This document shows positions 57,889-64,000 of a stretch of 64,000 nt of DNA, in pieces. The notes below the pieces were generated by a model that searched no databases, had not been told where the DNA came from, and saw only the letters and a list, made by a program, of their open reading frames with translations. Position numbers and translations under genes: made by a program. The stretch comes from Parablautia intestinalis (GTDB lineage Bacteria; Bacillota; Clostridia; Lachnospirales; Lachnospiraceae). How positions within the stretch are numbered: position 1 is the stretch's first letter; each line of letters starts with the position of its first letter. The stretch is taken from positions 1 through 64,000 of the forward strand of contig RAYQ01000014.1 in NCBI GenBank assembly GCA_003612395.1. The letters run 5' to 3'.

Positions 57889-58753
57889 CCGGTTCCTCCT
57901 TCCGGCTGTTAATATCTTCCCTGCTTTCATCAGCCATGCGCCTGAAGATATCTGGGTCATATTCATCTTTCTGCATATTTGCGAAATTTCCCTGATTCTG
58001 CTGATAACTGCTGCCCTCCGTAGGCCTCCGGTAACCCCTGTCCTGCTCTCGCGCGATCCAAGAGTTTATGAACCTTCGGATCCCCCGTTTTGTCTTACGC
58101 CGGGCCGGATTCGTATTCAGCCATCCTCTCATACCCCTCATTGCTTGCAGTACATCAACTGCTGGATACAGTTCCGCGAATTCGTCTATGTCGCATTGGA
58201 ATACCGGGTATTCCTCCCCTGTATTCAGAGGGAGCGTTATGATTGGCTCTGGCTCCGGCTCCGAGCGTTCAGGCTCGGTGCATATATTTTTTTTATCTTT
58301 CTCTATATCTTTCTCTATCTCTATATCTGTGTCACTCTTTGTAACATCCCCGTCACAATGTGACGTTTTATCTTCCAATAGCTTCTTATTTTTACTATCT
58401 CTGCATTTGCGCATCCTCTGGGCCGATTCCGTTTCGCTCCCTATGGCCGTTGGAACTTCTGTAAGCATATATTCATCAGAATCAACAATTTCAATCAGGC
58501 CGCAATTTTCTAAAAATGAAATTGTAACCTTAACATTATCGGGATCTTCGTTCAGCTCTAGTGCAAGCTCGTCTGCAAATGATTCCTCCAAGCCTTCGTA
58601 ATATAGTTTGCCTTCGTTTTTTAGGGAAAGAAGCAACATCTTAAGATAAATAATGGTATATGTATCACCTCCTGCAATTTTCCGTAATTTTTTTATAACT
58701 TTTGAGTCAAACCAGCCGTCTTTTAGCTTTAGCCAATAATATTTCTTGGCCAA
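57872..58753 (-). CDS. Phage replisome organiser / replication initiator
   Basis: 293 residues from TTG 58753 (AGGAGG seven bases upstream). KKYYWLKLKDGWFDSKVIKK, then YTIIYLKMLLLSLKNEGKLY is the Phage_rep_org_N winged helix. The middle is an acidic low-complexity linker (EIEKDIEKDKKNICTEPERS, EPEPEP). The C-terminus is DnaD-like (GWLNTNPARRKTKRGIRRFI). Binds the origin and recruits the DnaC-like protein. Confidence 0.86.
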   Translation of the reverse strand: MAKKYYWLKLKDGWFDSKVIKKLRKIAGGDTYTIIYLKMLLLSLKNEGKLYYEGLEESFADELALELNEDPDNVKVTISFLENCGLIEIVDSDEYMLTEVPTAIGSETESAQRMRKCRDSKNKKLLEDKTSHCDGDVTKSDTDIEIEKDIEKDKKNICTEPERSEPEPEPIITLPLNTGEEYPVFQCDIDEFAELYPAVDVLQAMRGMRGWLNTNPARRKTKRGIRRFINSWIAREQDRGYRRPTEGSSYQQNQGNFANMQKDEYDPDIFRRMADESREDINSRKEEPDGRNQ

Positions 58754-58807
58754 AATATCACCTCCTCCTATCAAAGCCAGCCCTGCGTGGATATATTTGT
58801 ATAGCTG

Positions 58808-61800
58808 TTAATCCCACTTTACATGACTTCCGTTTTCATCTTTAATGACGGTGACGCTCTCCGGAAATTTTGCCTTAAATTCATAGTCATGTGTGATAGC
58901 CATAATCTTTAAACCTGAATATCTGCCCCTTATTGTTTCTAATGCCTCAACATATGCCTCTGTGCCATCTGAATCCAGGAACGGGGGTTCATCAATAAAA
59001 AGCATTCCCATCTGCACCCCTGCAGATAATGACTTAATTTCAGCCAGTGCAAGGATTACTGCCAATGAAGACTTTACCTTTTCCCCTCCTGATTTTGACA
59101 GGTAAGGCAGTGCGGACTTTCCGTATTCCTCTATAAAAATATCTAATGATACTTTTTCTTTTCCGTTCTTTTGCAGTCTTTCCAAACGGAATTCTACTCC
59201 CATCCTGCCGCCTGTCATTTGCTCGAGAATAGTATTTGATGTTTCAGTCAGCTGAGGAATGATGGACCGGATAATCTGATGGGGAACTCCGCTTTGGCTA
59301 AAAGCTATTTTTAAAGCATCGTAATCAGCTGTTTCTTTTGCAAATTCCATCTGCTTGTCCTGCAACATTGAAATTTCTTTTTTCAGCTTGTCAACCTGCC
59401 TTGCCTTCTGTTGTAAAGCCCCTATATTCATTTGCTTTTCTTTTACCAGCAGGCTATAGGCTTCTACATCCGAATTCATTTTGGCAACAATTCCGGCCAG
59501 TTCTTCCATACCCCTCATTGCGAGGATTTCTTTATCTGCTTCTGCCTGTTTTTCTAAAATTTCCTTGTCAATGTTCAGCAGTTCCTCTGTCAGCTCCAAT
59601 ATACGTTTTGTTGCCGTGGCATTTTTTTCCTCGGCCACCGGAATCTGCATTTCTTTTTCGATCCATGGTTCCAGACTCGCTATTTCGCTTTGCACCTTAA
59701 CATGTTCCGAAAAAGCATCAGCACATAAATCGCGCTTTTTTTCCGCCTCAATACCCTCTGATTTGACCTTAGCAAGCCTTTTTTCCGCTTCGGATATATT
59801 TATCTGCAAATGCTTAATATCAGCCTCCAATAAGGCTATTTGGCCTTCTCTCTGTTTAATGGCTTCAAGCTGAGATACATAGGGAAGAAGCGTCATACAT
59901 TCATTCCGGAGGGTTTCAAGAACATCTGCATCAAAATTTACTGCATTCATTTCAGCCAGTTTTTCGTTAATAGTCTGATTTGATTTTTTCAACTCTGCAT
60001 CCTGTCTGGCGGCGATATCCGTATACAATTCATCAAATGTATCCAGCCTTTCTTTTGCCTCAACAGCATCCTGTAAAAACTTGCAGTGAGCATTCTCAAT
60101 ATCCACGCATCCTGATTCTTTGAGGATTTCCACTTTCTTTTCCAATACTTTTTTCTGTTTATCTGCAGATTGTTTTTCCGTATCAAACTTCCTTATAAGG
60201 TCCTCATAGTGAAACAATGCCTTTGAATACTCTGTCTTTGCTTTCTGGTATATAACCGCTTTTTCCTGCAATTTTTCCAGCTCTGCCTTCTTTTGGGTAT
60301 ACTGCTCTGCCCTTTCCCTGATAACCGCATCCTGCTCCTTTGGCTGTGCTAATGACAGCTCATTCTCTTTCTGTCTTGCCTTTTCTTTGTATGCACCAAT
60401 AGTTTGTTGCTCTGCCGCAGCCTGTTTTGCAAGGTTCTCCGCCTCCTGTTTTTTGGAAGAATAAAGTGCAGATTCACCTGCCAGCTCCAATTCACGCTTT
60501 AACAGTGCTTTGTGTTCAGCGGCTTTCGCTTTAATTTCTTCTTTTGCATTAAGGATAACTGCACTGCTGTCAATGATCGCCTGCTGGTTTATCCTGTTCT
60601 GCCCAACAGTCTCCTTTTTCCTTTGCAATGCAGTAATTGCGTCCGTCAGTTTAAATCTTCTCTCCGCTGCCTCCTGCTGGTTTGTAAGGAGTAATTTATT
60701 TTTGTCCCTCTCTGCAACTTTCAGGGTTAAGACGTTTTCATACTCTCCTAACTCTTCCTGGCATTTACTAAGCTCCTCATCCGGATTCCCAAGGTCGGAT
60801 ATGGCCTTGCTATGAATTTCAATCTCTTTTTTTATCTCCTGATTCTTTGCTCCATTTACCTTGGCCTTGTCCTGGGCAATTTTCTCAATCAGTTTATAGA
60901 TGCCTAATCCAAGGAGTTCTCCAAGGACCTCAACTCTTTCCTCTGGTTTAGCCTGTAAAAATAATCCGTACTGATCCTGCATAATCAGGGCGCAGGATTT
61001 AAATGTGAAGCTGTCCATACCAAGGATATCCAAAATTTCCTGCTGGGTATCGTTGTATCTCTCCTTAGAGCAGTCTTCCCATCTGCCATCAATAAAACAT
61101 GATAAATTAAGTGTCCCCTTACCCGAGCGGGCTCTGGTCCTTGTCACCCGGTATTTCTTTTCTCCAATCCGGAAGGTAAACATAATAGAACCTGAACGCG
61201 CCGACTCATCATTACGCAGCCACGGAGATTTGCCCGTTTCATCTTTGATAACGCCTTCCCGCGGCTGCTCATAGAGACAATCAAGAATTGCATCCATAAA
61301 CAGGCTGCTCTTACCGGCGCCATTCTGCCCGTTGATGGTACAGAAAGTGATATCTTCAAAATTAAAAGTTTCTTCTTCGTAGTTACGGTAATTCCTGACC
61401 GATATTTCTACTGGTTCAAACATGCCGGTATTGACTATTGTTGGCATATTTGCCTCTGCCTCCGCGATAATTGGCCTGGCCTTAAGCACCAGCTCCTGTA
61501 TCTTATCCGGCGGTACTTGTTTTTCTTCCAGGTATTTAACCAGATTAGCTTCAGGATCCGTTACATTAGCAAGCTCTGTTTTATTGGCAACTTCATCAGT
61601 TTTGTTATCAAGAAGCATCTCCCAAAGCATAAATGCCCCATCCTCAAGGAGAGTTTTTTCAACCAGCGCCTTATTTACCGCTTTACTGTTCTCTGCAGAG
61701 CAGCTATAGAAAATTCTCACTATCTTGTCCTGTACAGCTCCATTAAACCGCCAGTAGTTAAATGCCACTTCATCAATATTTCCCAGGTTAATCGCTGTAA

Positions 61801-62665
61801 TGTCCGTATCTGTAAAGTTAAACGTAATATGATCCCTAAAGGGCGTTTTATAAAAAATGCTGTCCCATTCTCTACCAAATGGAAGCATTTCATGTATCCA
61901 AAAGCCCCTTTCCTGCCCCTCGTCATTAAAATTCATCTGATTAATTGCTCCTGAGTAAAACCAGTAATGGGATAGCACCTGCTGAGGCCTGTGTATATGT
62001 CCAAGAGCTACAAGGTCATAACCGGCTGTCAGAAGTGTCTCCGGTGCAATAACCGGCTCATACTTTGCCAATAGCATTGTCTGGCCGCTTTCTGTATTGC
62101 ATCCCGGCACTGTATAATGCGCCATGAGTATACTTGTCTTATCCGGGTTACACTGTGCTTTTAAACCGAGAACAATATTGGCAAGCTCCTTTGTAAATAC
62201 TTCATTTTCCTGCTCGCTGGAAAGCCCGGGGAATTGGGCCCGGTAAGTTCCCCTGTCAAATCCTGGTAAAACTGCTATATCCGCATCATCAAAAGAAAGC
62301 ACCTGCGGCGTAACTACAATATGTACATTAGGGAAGGCTCCAAACATTTCCGCAAGGACCTTAAACTGACCGATACCGTCATGATTTGGCGTACCCCTCA
62401 TTACAACAACTTCTTTGCAAATTGCAGACAATTTCCGGATATAATGAATTGCTGTCACGATTTCCTCACAACACCTGTCAGACCAGAGGCGGCCCACGTC
62501 AAATACATCCCCTGAAATAAGGCAGTAATCTGTTTTTTCTTCTTTGGCCACTCTTAGCAGTTCATCCAAACAACGCTTTGTATCTTCCGTCCGCAAATTA
62601 ATCCCATCCCTGACCGGGCTTCGGAATGTTCCCAGGTGCCAGTCTGCCGTTGCTAAAATCTTCAT
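58808..62665 (-). CDS. Fused SbcD-SbcC (Mre11-Rad50-like) nuclease-ATPase
   Basis: 1285 residues, ATG after AAAGGAGG. Residues 1 to about 380 are the Mre11/SbcD phosphoesterase: DWHLG, SGDVFDVGR, RGTPNHDG and GHIHRPQQ provide the metal ligands. From about 415 an SbcC/Rad50 ATPase begins with INGQNGAGKSSL (near 440); two long coiled coils flank a GCVDIENAHC turn near 855, where a zinc hook would be but with Cys spaced by seven. The ABC signature LSKSGGEKVKSS (near 1185) and Walker B LFIDEPP (near 1215) close the head. One polypeptide replaces the normal two-gene complex. Likely processes ends for phage recombination or replication. Confidence 0.9.
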   Translation of the reverse strand: MKILATADWHLGTFRSPVRDGINLRTEDTKRCLDELLRVAKEEKTDYCLISGDVFDVGRLWSDRCCEEIVTAIHYIRKLSAICKEVVVMRGTPNHDGIGQFKVLAEMFGAFPNVHIVVTPQVLSFDDADIAVLPGFDRGTYRAQFPGLSSEQENEVFTKELANIVLGLKAQCNPDKTSILMAHYTVPGCNTESGQTMLLAKYEPVIAPETLLTAGYDLVALGHIHRPQQVLSHYWFYSGAINQMNFNDEGQERGFWIHEMLPFGREWDSIFYKTPFRDHITFNFTDTDITAINLGNIDEVAFNYWRFNGAVQDKIVRIFYSCSAENSKAVNKALVEKTLLEDGAFMLWEMLLDNKTDEVANKTELANVTDPEANLVKYLEEKQVPPDKIQELVLKARPIIAEAEANMPTIVNTGMFEPVEISVRNYRNYEEETFNFEDITFCTINGQNGAGKSSLFMDAILDCLYEQPREGVIKDETGKSPWLRNDESARSGSIMFTFRIGEKKYRVTRTRARSGKGTLNLSCFIDGRWEDCSKERYNDTQQEILDILGMDSFTFKSCALIMQDQYGLFLQAKPEERVEVLGELLGLGIYKLIEKIAQDKAKVNGAKNQEIKKEIEIHSKAISDLGNPDEELSKCQEELGEYENVLTLKVAERDKNKLLLTNQQEAAERRFKLTDAITALQRKKETVGQNRINQQAIIDSSAVILNAKEEIKAKAAEHKALLKRELELAGESALYSSKKQEAENLAKQAAAEQQTIGAYKEKARQKENELSLAQPKEQDAVIRERAEQYTQKKAELEKLQEKAVIYQKAKTEYSKALFHYEDLIRKFDTEKQSADKQKKVLEKKVEILKESGCVDIENAHCKFLQDAVEAKERLDTFDELYTDIAARQDAELKKSNQTINEKLAEMNAVNFDADVLETLRNECMTLLPYVSQLEAIKQREGQIALLEADIKHLQINISEAEKRLAKVKSEGIEAEKKRDLCADAFSEHVKVQSEIASLEPWIEKEMQIPVAEEKNATATKRILELTEELLNIDKEILEKQAEADKEILAMRGMEELAGIVAKMNSDVEAYSLLVKEKQMNIGALQQKARQVDKLKKEISMLQDKQMEFAKETADYDALKIAFSQSGVPHQIIRSIIPQLTETSNTILEQMTGGRMGVEFRLERLQKNGKEKVSLDIFIEEYGKSALPYLSKSGGEKVKSSLAVILALAEIKSLSAGVQMGMLFIDEPPFLDSDGTEAYVEALETIRGRYSGLKIMAITHDYEFKAKFPESVTVIKDENGSHVKWD

Positions 62666-62667
62666 TT

Positions 62668-63105
62668 TTAAGATTCCTCCTTTATCTCTTTTGCTGTATG
62701 GAGCAAGTCACTAAGCTTCTGCTCCAGTACAGCAAAAACTTTATCATCTATTCCACAGAAGCCTATCCCATCATCTTCCCAAGCCTCGCCGACAAGAAGG
62801 ATGTTTCCTACAATCCTTTGCTTATGTATGTCCGTCTCATAAAGATAACTCCCTATCAGATTAGGCGGAATATCTTTTAATAAGCCTTCTTCATCCACCA
62901 GCATGCATACACACTCTCCGGGCACATTGGTTGTACTGTGTTTCATTTGCAGTTCCGAATATAATCTCTTTGGCGTAACCCGCTCATAAATACTGCAATG
63001 ATTCCCGATCAATTCACGTAAAATATGGTTTTGCTGTGAATAATTCCCTTCCGGAAAATCATGGACTGTCAGCTCAAGGTCTGTGCTAATCTTTATAATT
63101 TTCAC
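62668..63105 (-). CDS. DUF3846-like phage protein
   Basis: 145 residues from GTG 63105 (GGAGG nine bases upstream), overlapping the previous stop by one base. ELIGNHCSIYERVTPKRLYS, CVCMLVDEEGLLKDIPPNLI and GNILLVGE are the DUF3846 pattern common in phages. Function unknown. Confidence 0.72.
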   Translation of the reverse strand: MKIIKISTDLELTVHDFPEGNYSQQNHILRELIGNHCSIYERVTPKRLYSELQMKHSTTNVPGECVCMLVDEEGLLKDIPPNLIGSYLYETDIHKQRIVGNILLVGEAWEDDGIGFCGIDDKVFAVLEQKLSDLLHTAKEIKEES

Positions 63106-64000
63106 TATCTCATTCCTCCCCTCTGTCCATTTCTCATAAGTTTCTGGCATTTATAGCACAGTGGCCGGTCAAACTTATCAACACTATAGTTCCAGACACG
63201 TTCTTCAATATGGCATCCACACTTATCACAGTAAAAATCCTGCGCCCTAATGCCATCATCTGACCGGACCAGAGCTTCATCCTGTATTGTTTCCTCCGTA
63301 TATGTACCGTCAACATACTGGTCGTAATTTTCACCGTCTGAAGCTTCTATGGAGGCATGTTCTGGTACCTTCGTTTCAATCTGTTCAACACTTGGGGAAT
63401 TGCCAAACAACCTTTGCTCCGCTCCAAACATGCTGCTTATGGCCGCCCGCCTCACTTCCTCATGATTTAAATTAGGAACAAGGTATGCCACAACAAAAGG
63501 CTTTTTTAATTCTTCCAGCGTATAAGTACCTTTAATGTGTAAAGCTGTCCGGATTGCCCCGTTCAGCGCCTTCGCTTCGCAAATTTGCGGTAAATGCTTC
63601 ATAAACTCGGCCCGCTGCTTGTCTGTCATGCCTGGCGTAACATTATCAACTATAATCTCGTGGGTATCATCAACTGTGAGAATTTCTCCTGTCATCTGTG
63701 GAACAGATATTGAAACCCGAAAAGCAACATCCTTATTCCGGCAGTTTCCGCATTGCACTACTTTTCCGCTGTGCTGATTGACGGCCACGCATTTCTGGCA
63801 TGTTGTTGGAATTACATGCTCGCTTGCCAGCGTCTTAATTCCTGCTCCGTCTGCCAGCTTCTTGAGACCATTCTTGGTAATTGCATATAAATTAGGTATA
63901 GCAGGATGATATTTTCCATTTCCATCCGTATATGCATCTTTGGCTTTCTGATGAATATACACTTCTCCATTTTTGGGGTTTGTGTCCAGGCGTACTACCT
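63105..64000 (-). CDS. Phage protein with two Cys4 modules, possible recombination function (partial)
   Basis: Frame is open through the right edge (VVRLDTNPKNGEVYIHQKAK), so the start is outside. Residues near 55-75 (CQKC...CGNC) and the C-terminal CDKCGCHIEE...CYKCQKL are paired CxxC zinc motifs. KHLPQICEAKALNGAIRTAL resembles segments of phage single-strand annealing proteins, and the gene is adjacent to SbcDC, but I do not recognise it with certainty. Confidence 0.6.
   Translation of the reverse strand, partial: VVRLDTNPKNGEVYIHQKAKDAYTDGNGKYHPAIPNLYAITKNGLKKLADGAGIKTLASEHVIPTTCQKCVAVNQHSGKVVQCGNCRNKDVAFRVSISVPQMTGEILTVDDTHEIIVDNVTPGMTDKQRAEFMKHLPQICEAKALNGAIRTALHIKGTYTLEELKKPFVVAYLVPNLNHEEVRRAAISSMFGAEQRLFGNSPSVEQIETKVPEHASIEASDGENYDQYVDGTYTEETIQDEALVRSDDGIRAQDFYCDKCGCHIEERVWNYSVDKFDRPLCYKCQKLMRNGQRGGMR

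Larger units (their letters stand above)
12111..64000 (-). mobile_element. Contractile-tailed prophage (right end outside window)
   Basis: Early, replication, packaging, head, tail, baseplate, fibre and lysis genes follow the standard order on the minus strand. Tail sheath (26461), tube, tape measure and gpJ/gp25/gp138-type baseplate genes make it a myovirus-type phage. The head and tail modules show no broken genes. Its integrase is not in the window; the left limit near 12111 is the end of the lysis module, and the regulators at 9890-12125 may also belong to it. Confidence 0.85.

Noticed and set aside
1-64000. CRISPR arrays, rRNA or tRNA genes, complete insertion sequences
   Set aside because: No regularly spaced direct repeats of the right kind, no rRNA-like stretch, no convincing cloverleaf and no transposase were seen; the only regular repeats are the coding 18-mers at 48975-49205.

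Overview
The window looks like low-to-moderate-GC Clostridia DNA, probably Lachnospiraceae. Supporting signs are AGGAGG-type Shine-Dalgarno sites, frequent TTG/GTG starts, and gene families typical of Firmicutes mobile elements and gut phages. Almost everything here is mobile DNA. Assignments rest on reading the sequence and recalled family knowledge; no database search was run.

Region 1 (1-9291) is an integrative mobilizable element next to the tail end of another. Positions 1-443 hold the C-terminus of a tyrosine integrase. The element between about 586 and 9291 carries an AT-rich cargo gene with a coiled coil and a membrane tail (748-2739, candidate defence gene), an XRE repressor with palindromic operators, a MobV-type relaxase, a hairpin-rich candidate oriT, a RepA-like ATPase, MobC, a tyrosine integrase, a 59-residue excisionase-like protein and a second XRE regulator.

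Region 2 (9300-12140) is a junction with small regulators. It has a decayed HTH fragment, a regulator with a 13-bp inverted repeat upstream, and an HTH gene surrounded by six copies of an ATACAC-N(3-4)-GTGTAT palindrome. A hairpin-rich untranslated leader follows, then two small plus-strand genes.

Region 3 (12111-64000, running off the right edge) is a contractile-tailed (myovirus-type) prophage read almost wholly on the minus strand. From right to left: recombination and replication (zinc-motif protein, fused SbcD-SbcC nuclease, replisome organiser, DnaC-type loader); a DNA methyltransferase/PcfK-like gene broken by one TGA; PcfJ-like protein; two radical-SAM-type proteins; RecU; sliding clamp; Dam; many small genes; a late-regulator-like HTH protein; terminase; portal; head; tail; baseplate; fibre; lysis.

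Three parts of the prophage stand out. (a) A 3.3-kb invertible tail-fibre cassette (13941-17301): 26-bp inverted repeats lie in frame inside the fibre gene and beside a silent alternative fibre end, and a XerC/D-like tyrosine recombinase lies inside the segment. Inversion would replace the last 126 residues of the 175-residue fibre with 124 others. (b) A five-gene accessory block (38428-42999) between late regulator and terminase: sodium/solute symporter, PP-loop sulfurtransferase-like protein, ParB-like protein, then an IbrA/IbrB-like PP-loop/ParB pair. It has its own promoter-like sites and terminators. (c) Structural-gene recoding and fusions: a T TTT TTC slippery site in the tail chaperone gene, a nested start for a scaffold inside the head protease gene, and a Nudix domain fused to the portal.
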